Shown piece by piece: positions 17,301 through 23,549 of a stretch of 64,000 nucleotides of DNA. A model generated the notes under the pieces. That model made no database searches and had not been told where the DNA came from. It saw nothing but the letters and a program-made list of their open reading frames with translations. Source of the stretch: Akkermansia sp. N21116. GTDB taxonomy: Bacteria; Verrucomicrobiota; Verrucomicrobiia; Verrucomicrobiales; Akkermansiaceae. Numbering within the stretch: position 1 is the stretch's first letter; each line of letters opens with the position of its first letter. The position numbers and the translations under genes were made by a program. The stretch spans positions 1,922,001 through 1,986,000 of the forward strand of contig NZ_CP139035.1 of the NCBI RefSeq assembly GCF_029854705.2, read 5' to 3'.

Positions 17301-17545
17301 GAGCTATGGCAACTGCATCTTCTGGGGGGGTAGCATTACGATCAGTTAAAGCTGAAATGGAAATTGAAAGATGTTGTTGTGAGAAAGGAAAAAATGTTAA
17401 GAAAAAATTTAAGGGATCAAAAAAAGTTGATATGGGAACTGGAAGTATGGGATTTATTGATATATTAACTCAAACAATGATGGATGCTATGCTGGGAGCT
17501 GCAAATCAAATCCATGAAAAAATAAAAAATGAATGTGATAAATAA
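11381..17545 (+). CDS. Giant RHS-repeat polymorphic toxin with Ser-rich linker
   Basis: A 2054-residue protein starting at ATG 11381. Order: an unrecognised N-terminal domain of about 115 residues without signal peptide; a Ser-rich linker (about 118-352) built from 12-13-residue repeats; an Asp/Cys-rich patch (about 353-394); a long series of YD repeats (such as YEYDEQGR and YTYDAMNR); the RHS core at about 1855-1903 (YYNYRHLNPMDGRW, RDPLG, DFLGL); and a 150-residue variable C-terminus containing CCC and Lys-rich stretches. RHS proteins build a beta-cocoon that encloses a C-terminal toxin. GC falls from 58% (one line near 14400) to 33% (near 17160), typical of an exchangeable toxin tip. The toxin family is not recognised. 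The putative immunity gene overlaps its end. Confidence 0.88.
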   Translation: MTPSNFSPSDASSEKEPLFITIKPIYYEFTEIGDSEHYFSVSTNALHFRIAREDVGTYPWAVPLYYSSEECPGGRIPVICGLNEGPDRSGEWIIQAFDDEADFNTERAVRGRCFISQDGSSSSSSSSSSSSGGGPGSSSSSSSGSSGSSSSSSSSSSGSSSSSSSSESSGSSSSGSSSSESSGSSSSGSSSSESSGSSSSGSSSESSGSSSSSSSSESSGSSSSGSSSSESSCSSSSGSSSESSGSSSSGSSSSESSGSSSSGSSSESSSSSSSGSSSSESSSSSSSGSSSESSSSSSSGSSSESSSSSSSGSSSSESSSSSSSSSSSSSSSSSESSSSSSSSSSSSSSSSSDPPPDDDDCQPCDCDDEDCEDGDGDTGQTLPIEDGDEPDNCESSGKVGGTPNPSNPSSFRAGRSSEPDAPAIPFRFDSQMEWTASFDAFSRQVTIFKASGRCLYYKAAPQSDRAERQGISRRDTSLVQLLNSDLTPCTNDNPAYLCQVMADGSKRRFSAETGKVVSTTTSSGAVVTADEYAERLQVTRDTDGEVTSIWSSTQGLFLLERSFNKLVINHYPANQVTGDARTGRSASGTPFKTYSYECWQDGSAKMMKIINQRAGQPATQVLRRVEDGLVTVTTGEGDDRIIKTFARNYLPGGMWEEIRTVRGIDDVAPVSCVRTVKKNSAGGWLTVSRTEGYGSSASRTTTWIHNAQFRPSLEIKSDGGYTRYEYDEQGRVVLEASPWSSGSDEKVIRTTYANLRFNDCRPLLTVELIRSEDGKETELSRKSYSYSDSPQVNRTTVTQTGLGVTGPRVSIRETYGELAACSYACGHVKLEQDHNGVQRRYSYERALQYGAVWKETMETAVNGQVVSGRSERRVRYIAANGDTIREENYVFVATGWKLKATADYEYDFEHNVTRKTLGNGRESTAEWMCCGPLRKIDEDGVMTSYGYNTARQLIETIRAATETTPETIVSYMRDAAGRIREERRDVGAMTTRKARSYDGIGRVIYSTDALGRVTTWTYNEAQRTTTRTAPSGATLITITNPDGTPWEESGTGQRNIRYGYEVVADGIRTTVSAKTSGGQWVAVSRTTRNGLGETIREERADTQGGWIVTEHSYNALGQLVRSRTGQMAPTLYEYDVMGEVSKRTLALEDVPTPQNSRVEQTSRAYESRADGVYDSISTTTYNQNGDPLVETVSKLVSSLSPTLESRKETKDIYGKITEEWSEYAAPTQRMQYLKIPTSTLVACSVVVDGWIRQATDNVGIETSQSRSYTMTGMTISRTDGRGNTTVTEADLDGRTIKVTDAAGAVTVTGYDERFDLPSCITNALGNTTYYAYDIRGRKTSEYGTAIKPAVFGYDEMDHMIRLTTFRVPGSVITTDPSSRTDGDTTSWTYDEATGLQLKKTYADNSQLVYTYDAMNRQSTHTLARGIVITYTYDPLTGDMTGISYSDETSSRTFVYNNLGLLVEIWTGNEINCEIKVYNEYNQLSLENYFLGEDESYHICAYDEWGRIVSDNLQITRSGSENISIYETKISYNELGQLSRYIYNPGQENERAFQFNYLAGSQYVSSINFPDPLSLEYAYEVSRDILSGIQCRNTADDNVICSRAQSYDLLGRPTGRTQIREGVTRNDTFGYNSLNELSSANLGGNLFNYAYDNIGNRKSSDEFEETTSYLSNNLNQYTSIGKEEEPVFIPTYDADGNQTRIRTTTGIWNVVYNAENRPVRFSSSDGTLVIECTYDYMGRRTHKILKRNGKLEFDEMYHYNGYLQTAAIRGTEIQHVILWNPTETVATRPLAQIRNGNFYYAVHDFVKNITEWITETGSIEASFDYTPYGAIMNETGDLTLGYIGFSSEVMDRELELVYYNYRHLNPMDGRWTSRDPLGIMDGSFYEYVFSKNNCMNHFDFLGLLDCDGSNVGKMELTKASLIFIMMNEKEHSIEGEAEDSAKDIMGKIAENPKEDIKMPTMSLAGSIKLPVKIMGAMATASSGGVALRSVKAEMEIERCCCEKGKNVKKKFKGSKKVDMGTGSMGFIDILTQTMMDAMLGAANQIHEKIKNECDK
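11879..12328 (+). repeat. Tandem repeat (12 units of 36/39 nt) coding the Ser-rich linker
   Basis: Twelve units each begin with GAATC or GAGTC and encode E-S-S-(G/S/C)-SSSS-(G/S)-SSS(S). Counting from each Glu codon, unit lengths are 39,39,36,36,39,36,39,36,39,36,36,39 nt, all multiples of three, so copy changes keep the frame. Further irregular Ser codons flank the array on both sides. This is a minisatellite-like region with potential for length variation between strains. Confidence 0.9.
16942..17005 (+). repeat. RHS-core segment repeated at 18919-18982
   Basis: This 64-nt stretch of the RHS core is 57/64 identical to 18919-18982 in the orphan module. Such shared core sequence is where homologous exchange of toxin tips occurs in RHS loci. 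Confidence 0.85.
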
Positions 17546-18509
17546 AATAATGAAAATTATTGTTTTTTTAGTTTTATTATTGTTTAATGTAAATGGATCC
17601 TATGCGATAAAATACGAGTTATTCTATAATCAAGAAAAAAAGTTTATTTCAACTCAAGATTATTTGGAATCAAGATTCTACGAGTCTGCGTCAGGATTAG
17701 CTTATTATTGGGGGGTGTTTTTTCCCAATCTTATTCTTAATAATATTAAGAATCATGACGAAAACAGTAAGGGAAAATATTTTTTATTTAATAAATTCGA
17801 TGAAAATGAGGTTTTAGAAATTTTATTAGAAAACATAATTGAATTTTACAATAAATCGTATGAATACAAAAGTAATTTTTATATATTTAATTTAAATTCG
17901 GTGCTAAATATTGTTGTGCGTGGTGATTGTTTTTTTTCAGGTAATGAAAACAATGGAAAGAATTTAAATATATTGCTAAAAGATAAATTTAAGGAAAATA
18001 ATAAATTTGATGATTTTTCAAAATTTGATAATTGGATTTCAAGTGATAAAGAAAAAAATGTAATGAGTTATGATGGAGGAAATCCCTCTAGAGAGGAAAT
18101 CAGATTTTATTTTTGTATAATAGAGAAAATGTTTAAAATATATTTAGATAAATTTTCTGAAACATATGTAAACTCAAGTGATAGTGATAGGAGTTTATTT
18201 ATTGAAGATTTTTCTAGAACTCTTATTCTTTATTGGATAGGAGTCAATGTTGGATGTATGGAAAGAGATGTTGAATTCGAAAATAATATGCACTCTCTTG
18301 TGTCTAATGAAATTATAAAAAAGGACGTTTTTGATTTTATCTATTATATGAAAAAAGGTAATTTTTTTAGGACTAAAATAAAGAATGGGTTAAATATGGA
18401 AATGTATCCAATTCCTGATATATTTGAGAGAGAAGACAAATGGAATGAGTTGTTTGATTCTTTCAGTGATTGGTTGATAAAAGGAAAAAATTGTTTAAAT
18501 AATGACTGA
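17529..18509 (+). CDS. Putative immunity protein for the RHS toxin
   Basis: A 326-residue protein. It starts at ATG 17529, overlapping the RHS gene by 17 bp, or at ATG 17550, four bases after its stop. The N-terminus MKIIVFLVLLLFNVNGSYA is a clear signal peptide, so the mature protein is extracytoplasmic. The rest is rich in Lys, Asn, Phe and Tyr with no recognised family. The gene is extremely AT-rich (one line is 18% GC), as is usual for transferred toxin/immunity modules. Immunity is inferred from tight coupling to the toxin C-terminus. Confidence 0.65.
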   Translation: MNVINKIMKIIVFLVLLLFNVNGSYAIKYELFYNQEKKFISTQDYLESRFYESASGLAYYWGVFFPNLILNNIKNHDENSKGKYFLFNKFDENEVLEILLENIIEFYNKSYEYKSNFYIFNLNSVLNIVVRGDCFFSGNENNGKNLNILLKDKFKENNKFDDFSKFDNWISSDKEKNVMSYDGGNPSREEIRFYFCIIEKMFKIYLDKFSETYVNSSDSDRSLFIEDFSRTLILYWIGVNVGCMERDVEFENNMHSLVSNEIIKKDVFDFIYYMKKGNFFRTKIKNGLNMEMYPIPDIFEREDKWNELFDSFSDWLIKGKNCLNND

Positions 18510-18613
18510 AATGGTAGATTGCATTTTCAATTCAACTAATAATAAAAACGCAAACAAAATTTAAGTCTCATGACTAGCTGAGTAAATTCAATAATATTTA
18601 TAATATATTCTTG

Positions 18614-19462
18614 ATGAATATATTTTCCATTCACGGATTTCAGGGTATCAATTCAGCTGTCTCATTCGTATGTTTATTTATCGATATGAAAACAACTAAA
18701 ATTACTGCTCCTGCAGGTCTAAATTACAATACAGTCAATAGAATCCTTAAGATGTTACGTACACGTTTGGCAAAACTTTGCGAACAGGAAAATACTTGCC
18801 GTAATGGGATCTTTGAATTGGATGAGTGTTACCTGGGTGCGAGAAGAGTACAAGGAAAACGAGGAAGAGGAGCCAAGGGGAAAACAATCCTTTTTGGAAT
18901 CTATAAGCGAGCATTGAGATTGGTGTATTACAATTATAGGCACCTGAATCCTTTGGATGGAAGGTGGGTGAATAGAGATCCTATAGGAGAAAATGGGGAT
19001 ATTAATCTTTATAAATTTGTCAATAATTCTCTTATTTTATACATAGATTATTTGGGGCTTTATTCTAATCAGTCATCCGCAGCGAGAGCCGCCATACAGA
19101 AGTGGTCTCAAGATTCGATTAATAATGACCAAGAATATTGTGGATTGATATGCAAAAGAAAAGGGAAATCCGTATATATATATACTGAAGCTCCAGGAAA
19201 CATTAATTCTTGTATTCTCCATGACGCGCCATGTCCTAAATGCTATCTTGAAATCGCGTATTGGCACACGCATGGGGCTTTCATAGACAATGATGGAGAT
19301 GGTCTAGATGATAGGGAATATGAGACTGAAGAATTTTCAAATGCAGACTTCAACTATGCAAACTTTTATGACATAGATGGATATCTTGGCACGCCATTAG
19401 GAAAGGTCTTAATGTATAATCACAACAATGATAATGTAATTCCTAAAAAAAATTGGAATTAA
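18614..19462 (+). CDS. Orphan RHS core with DUF4329/JAMM-like tip fused to transposase fragment
   Basis: An in-frame mosaic of 282 codons. Residues 1 to about 99 resemble the middle of an IS1595-family transposase (NYNTVNRILKMLR, then ELDECYLGARR and KRGRGAKGKT). Residues about 100-148 are an RHS core (YYNYRHLNPLDGRW, RDPIG, DYLGL). Residues 149-282 resemble DUF4329, with EYCG near 174, HTHG at 218-221 and SNAD at 242-245. That order echoes JAMM/MPN metalloproteases (E, HxH, SxxD), with extra residues between HxH and Asp. No full RHS shell precedes it, so this is probably a displaced toxin tip and may not be secreted. A frameshifted immunity-like gene follows. Confidence 0.7.
   Translation: MNIFSIHGFQGINSAVSFVCLFIDMKTTKITAPAGLNYNTVNRILKMLRTRLAKLCEQENTCRNGIFELDECYLGARRVQGKRGRGAKGKTILFGIYKRALRLVYYNYRHLNPLDGRWVNRDPIGENGDINLYKFVNNSLILYIDYLGLYSNQSSAARAAIQKWSQDSINNDQEYCGLICKRKGKSVYIYTEAPGNINSCILHDAPCPKCYLEIAYWHTHGAFIDNDGDGLDDREYETEEFSNADFNYANFYDIDGYLGTPLGKVLMYNHNNDNVIPKKNWN
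18650..18910 (+). mobile_element. IS1595-type transposase fragment
   Basis: The translated stretch matches the helix-turn-helix-like and first-Asp region (LDECY...GKRGRGAKGKT) of IS1595/ISXO2 transposases. The N-terminal zinc ribbon and the remaining DDE residues are missing, and no terminal inverted repeats were seen. It joins the RHS core at about 18911 without loss of frame. Confidence 0.7.
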
Positions 19463-19476
19463 CAGCTATTAAATAT

Positions 19477-19859
19477 ATGAAAAAAATCTATTTTCTCATC
19501 GTCTTACTTGCAATTATGATTCCTCCAGCGTTTTCTTCAAATAGGAGCATTGATCTCAATGCTGAAATTAGTAAAGAAAAAATCTTTAAATGAGTATTGG
19601 GACAATAAAATAAAAGAAAAAGAAGAATGGGAGAATATAGAAATCGTCGTAAACAAGAATATATCATGGGTTGATGCTATTGCTTTTAAAAAAATTATTA
19701 AAGCAAAAAAAATTAAATATTGATTTAGAAAATTGTATCACTGCGACAGTAAAAAAGAAGCCTTCCGATGATAAAAAAGTCAAATTAGGGGGATGTAATT
19801 TCTGCTTTTTAATCGACAAGGAAACATATAAAGTACTATTTTTTTATCGGGATAAGTAA
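19477..19859 (+). pseudogene. Frameshifted putative immunity gene
   Basis: Three consecutive reading frames give one continuous protein-like sequence. First comes MKKIYFLIVLLAIMIPPAFSS, a signal peptide, in a 38-codon ORF (19477-19593). Next is a Lys/Glu/Trp-rich middle (19559-19723). Last is an end reading GGCNFCFLIDKETYKVLFFY (to 19859). Each change of frame is in the same direction and falls near a poly-A tract (A6 and A8). The C-terminal pattern resembles NTF2-fold immunity proteins, tentatively. It immediately follows the DUF4329 tip, as an immunity gene would. The frameshifts could be decay, slippage-based switching or sequencing error. Confidence 0.55.
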
Positions 19860-19887
19860 AAATAGAGACCTACATACCTGATTAACC

Positions 19888-20016
19888 ATGAACACACTAC
19901 ATTTCCCTTTTAGAGCAAATCCGGGGCATGGACAGGTAATTGGCAGGGATCAAACTTTTAGAAAATCTAGGTCAGATGCAGAACAAATGTGCAATAATTC
20001 AAGTTGTTGCGTATGA
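19888..20016 (+). CDS. Small Cys-containing ORF, possible toxin-tip remnant
   Basis: A 42-codon ORF from ATG 19888 to TGA 20014. The translation contains NPGHGQVIGRD, SRSDAEQMC and ends in SSCCV. It is too short and unlike known families to name. It sits just ahead of a membrane protein gene, in the position of a toxin C-terminus before its immunity gene. It could be the last piece of a third displaced RHS tip, or chance. Confidence 0.35.
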   Translation: MNTLHFPFRANPGHGQVIGRDQTFRKSRSDAEQMCNNSSCCV

Positions 20017-20038
20017 TTATGAATAAAATTATAAATAT

Positions 20039-20455
20039 ATGAAATTTGCATTATTAATAATAGTGAAGTTGGTATTATTTATTTTTGTTGATTTTATATT
20101 ATGTTATTTTATATCAATGATTGATTTTAAATTTGATCCGTATAAATTTATTTTATATTTATTTTTTTATGGTTCTTTTCCTATTTTCCTTAAATTTAAT
20201 ATTCGTATATATGGATTATATGATTTTAAATTTTCGAAAAAGGCGAAAAGTATTTATTGGTACTCTGTTATTTTTTGTGGCGATATATGTGGGGTCATTA
20301 TTTTCGGTATTTGTAAAGAATTAGGAATTATTGACGGTCGCTTTGCTAGTTCGACTTTTCCGCTTATATTAGTGCCGTGTACATTGATTTTATATAGTGC
20401 GTTTTTTCCATTGTTTGTCAAGATTGCTTCGAATGGTGATAGGAAGTGTTTCTAG
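20039..20455 (+). CDS. Multi-spanning membrane protein, possible immunity protein
   Basis: A 138-residue hydrophobic protein with about four predicted membrane helices (residues about 3-25, 36-52, 72-92 and 105-128). It is very AT-rich like the preceding modules and 22 bp downstream of the 42-codon ORF. No family is recognised. Small polytopic immunity proteins are common in polymorphic-toxin loci, so this role is suggested by context only. Confidence 0.5.
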   Translation: MKFALLIIVKLVLFIFVDFILCYFISMIDFKFDPYKFILYLFFYGSFPIFLKFNIRIYGLYDFKFSKKAKSIYWYSVIFCGDICGVIIFGICKELGIIDGRFASSTFPLILVPCTLILYSAFFPLFVKIASNGDRKCF

Positions 20456-20503
20456 CGTGTTGAACAAATAGATTTATCTAAACATCAAACGATTGATAAA
20501 ATT

Positions 20504-21343
20504 ATGATAAAGGCTGGAATGTTAAGGTTGTTCAGGAATGTTGATACGATCATACCTTGTTTATTATCGACGTATGAATTTTATGACAGGATTGCGGTTG
20601 TTTATCACGACGGTTCAAACGACGATGGTTCGGTTGATGCTGTGCGCTATGCGGTCAATAAATTCAAATTGGATAAGGTGTGCGATATCGAGTTATTTTA
20701 TTATCCCTTCAGAACCTATTTTGTTGGTCATCCTTATTATGAGACACGCCACGAGGAGAAACAGCACAATTTCCAAAACTTTGGGATGTTTACTCAATTT
20801 GCCTTTAATGCGGCATTAAAGGGTCTGGACAGGAAAGAAGTCGTGTTTGCCAAGATTGACAGTGACCAGATCTATGTTCCGGGAAGGTTGGAGGAACGTT
20901 ATGATATTTTAACAAGGAGGATGGAGGAGGATCCTTCGTGTGCCTATAAAATTAATGCCTACCATTGGTTTACGACGCCGTATGTGGATGGGAAAATCTA
21001 TATGAACGGATGTGGAATAAGCTGTGGGTACGACAATTGTTTATATTCTCCGGATTTGTGCAATATCGGGTTTGATGTGAATTATTGGGTAGATTTCAGT
21101 TTTGTTGAAAATCCGCCCGGGAATAAGAAGATCGTCCATTTGGATCACGACAAGATATCATCGTTTGAATATAAATTGAAAATTCCGAAGGAAGGCTTCA
21201 AGGAAAAAGTAGAGCCATCCCGTCGGGATTTGCGACTGGTATCGACGGATCCTTCCTATGAAAAGATCCGAGACGATTATCAATTGATTTTGCCGATTAT
21301 TGAGAAAGCGAATAGTCCTTTCCGGGGATATGTATTAAGCTGA
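20504..21343 (+). CDS. GT-A fold glycosyltransferase, family-2-like
   Basis: A 279-residue putative glycosyltransferase. It opens with a strand-helix pattern (GMLRLFRNVDTIIPCLLSTY, then IAVVYHDGSNDDGS) typical of nucleotide-sugar binding. A DSD triad (KIDSDQIY, about residue 124) would be the metal-binding DxD motif. There is no signal peptide or membrane helix. It lies 75 bp upstream of a larger two-domain glycosyltransferase on the same strand, and the two may modify the same surface glycan. GC is below the genome average, suggesting recent acquisition. The sugar donor and acceptor are unknown. Confidence 0.7.
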   Translation: MIKAGMLRLFRNVDTIIPCLLSTYEFYDRIAVVYHDGSNDDGSVDAVRYAVNKFKLDKVCDIELFYYPFRTYFVGHPYYETRHEEKQHNFQNFGMFTQFAFNAALKGLDRKEVVFAKIDSDQIYVPGRLEERYDILTRRMEEDPSCAYKINAYHWFTTPYVDGKIYMNGCGISCGYDNCLYSPDLCNIGFDVNYWVDFSFVENPPGNKKIVHLDHDKISSFEYKLKIPKEGFKEKVEPSRRDLRLVSTDPSYEKIRDDYQLILPIIEKANSPFRGYVLS

Positions 21344-21418
21344 TTGTTTACGACAGCCCGGACTATTGGCGGGCTGTACCGCATGATGATGAAACGGAAT
21401 ATTGGATAGGAAACGTGA

Positions 21419-23506
21419 ATGATGCACAAAAAAATATTACTTACGATTGCTACGGCCAGAGCTTACCGGAAGCGACGTGAAACTCTCAGGAAGACCTGGC
21501 TCCGGGATATCCGGGAGAAGAACCTCAATGTAGAGTATGTCTTTTTTTATGGAAAGCCGGATGGCGATACTCCAATGGAGGCGGAGGATGACCTTGTGGA
21601 GGTGGATTGTTCCGACAAGTATGAGTATTTGCCCGACAAACATTGGAGGATTTTTCGATATGCCCTGGAAAACAAGGAGTTCGATTATATCTTCGATTGC
21701 GATGACGATACTTTTGTCGATCTGGCGCGTTTGTGCCGCCTGGTTGATGATGAGGAGGATGTCGGATTGCGGGGAGAAGTTATCAGTGCCGGATACGACA
21801 ATCGCATGACGATTTCCGGCGGTGCGGGGCTGTTGATTTCCAGGAAGAGGGTCAAGGAAATTGTCGAGGCACACTTGCCGGTACGCGGATGTGACGATCT
21901 CCTGATTTATGATTATTGCCGGGAGCGTGGATTGGATTATTGCGACGATAAGCGGTTTTCGCACGACAAATTCAGATTCCCTCTGGAATCAAACAATGTG
22001 ATTACGTCTCATTGGTTGAAGATGCCGGAGATGGAAATGATTTACCGCGTTTATGACCGGGAAGCTTTAGTGACGAGCGGGGATATTTCCTGCTATGTTC
22101 GTGAAGGTCATGCCTATGCAGTCCGGAAAAGAAATGAGAACCGTTATCTTCTGGGAGAAATTGAGAGAAAGGGCGAGAGGCTCTTTTTCATCAAGTGGAA
22201 TGATAAGGTTGTCTCATCAAGAATCGAAGATGAGTCCGTGATCGAAGCTTTGAGCAGGCTCAATCTCGATTTCCAGGCGGAGCCATTTCTCCCGGAGCAT
22301 CCCCGTGTTGCTATCATCTGTTGTTCCTACAACCGTTTTGAGCACCTTGTGCGGCAGTTGTACTGGGCTTTGATGCAGAATTACGAGAACTGTCGTGTGT
22401 TCTTTGCCGTCAAGGGCCTGGATGAATACCAGTTTAATGTGTATTTGTTGAATGAGTTCAAGCCATTTATTGACAGTGGAAAGCTCGTTTTGAGGTTGTT
22501 TCCCAACAAGAATCAGTTATCCAATATGATTGATCCCATCCGTGATGTGGACCTGGATGAATTCGACTTGTTCGTGAAGATTGACGATGATGATTTCTAT
22601 TCGTTGTCGTACGTTGGAGATTGCGTGAAATTGCATGAAAAATATCCGGCAGATTACTCTTCCGTGGTTTATAGCAGAAATTCTTTGACGAAGACAGATT
22701 ATGGCGGGCTTGTAACCGGCAGTCACAACAGCAATGTTATTGGAAATGTATCCATCTTCTCAAAAGCCGTGATGAAGGAATTGGCGGATTGTGAGAAGGA
22801 CAGCGAAAAACTCTCGGAATTGGCACAAGAGTATGGCTTGGATTCCGGCGTCAAGTTCGGGCAGAATGAAGACCAGGTTCTGGATATGCTCATGCAGCGG
22901 CATGGATTGTTCGACAGGAACGAGTCTTCATTCGGCAACTTCCATCTCCTGATCAATGCTTCCACAATTTCCATGATGCGTTCCAGTGAGCACAAGGCTT
23001 ATTTGTCGGAGCGTTTCAAGCTTTGCAATTACACAATCAGCGATGATGAGGCTTGCTGGGAATATGTCGTCCGGATGAAACACCCTATTTGGGAAAGATC
23101 ATATATCCTTTTCGGAGGAAATGGGTATCTTCTCAATGAACCCGAGACACGGCATTTTCATGTATTGTATTTTGACAATGAGTTTCTTGTCGTGAAGTGG
23201 CTGAGTTATGGAGTGGAAGCTTTTGGAAAGGATGAGAGCGGGAAGTTTGTTTTTCTGGAATGCAATGGTCGCGAACCGGAAGAAATCCCGAAAGAGGTAT
23301 CTCTGAGAATCGGTAATTTCCTGTTCAAGTGTCAAAGACGCGGCAACAGGCTGTTTTGCGATAATTTCGTCAAACCGTTTGTGATCAAACGTGATGGAGG
23401 AGCCTTGCTGACCTGTGTGATGGATGCCCGGGAATACCTGCTGTTGAATATCCGCGATACGATGTACGTTCACGTTCAGGACCCGCCACCGTCTTCTTCC
23501 GTGTAG
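21419..23506 (+). CDS. Bifunctional glycosyltransferase (GT31/Fringe-like plus GT2-like)
   Basis: A 695-residue cytosolic protein with two catalytic-type domains. The first (about 1-190) starts KILLTIATARAYRKRRETLRKTW and carries CDDDTF near residue 95, as in galactosyltransferase/Fringe enzymes. A beta-rich segment follows. The second (about 295-520) has VAIICCSYNRFEHLVRQLYWAL and a KIDDDDFYS acidic cluster near 386, typical of GT-A enzymes. A final beta-rich region (about 560-695) is unassigned and vaguely echoes the middle segment. The protein likely adds two different sugars to one glycan. Its partner is probably the upstream glycosyltransferase. Confidence 0.72.
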   Translation: MMHKKILLTIATARAYRKRRETLRKTWLRDIREKNLNVEYVFFYGKPDGDTPMEAEDDLVEVDCSDKYEYLPDKHWRIFRYALENKEFDYIFDCDDDTFVDLARLCRLVDDEEDVGLRGEVISAGYDNRMTISGGAGLLISRKRVKEIVEAHLPVRGCDDLLIYDYCRERGLDYCDDKRFSHDKFRFPLESNNVITSHWLKMPEMEMIYRVYDREALVTSGDISCYVREGHAYAVRKRNENRYLLGEIERKGERLFFIKWNDKVVSSRIEDESVIEALSRLNLDFQAEPFLPEHPRVAIICCSYNRFEHLVRQLYWALMQNYENCRVFFAVKGLDEYQFNVYLLNEFKPFIDSGKLVLRLFPNKNQLSNMIDPIRDVDLDEFDLFVKIDDDDFYSLSYVGDCVKLHEKYPADYSSVVYSRNSLTKTDYGGLVTGSHNSNVIGNVSIFSKAVMKELADCEKDSEKLSELAQEYGLDSGVKFGQNEDQVLDMLMQRHGLFDRNESSFGNFHLLINASTISMMRSSEHKAYLSERFKLCNYTISDDEACWEYVVRMKHPIWERSYILFGGNGYLLNEPETRHFHVLYFDNEFLVVKWLSYGVEAFGKDESGKFVFLECNGREPEEIPKEVSLRIGNFLFKCQRRGNRLFCDNFVKPFVIKRDGGALLTCVMDAREYLLLNIRDTMYVHVQDPPPSSSV

Positions 23507-23549
23507 GGGGAAGCAGAGGGAGTATTTTCGCCATGAGAATTGATTGAAT

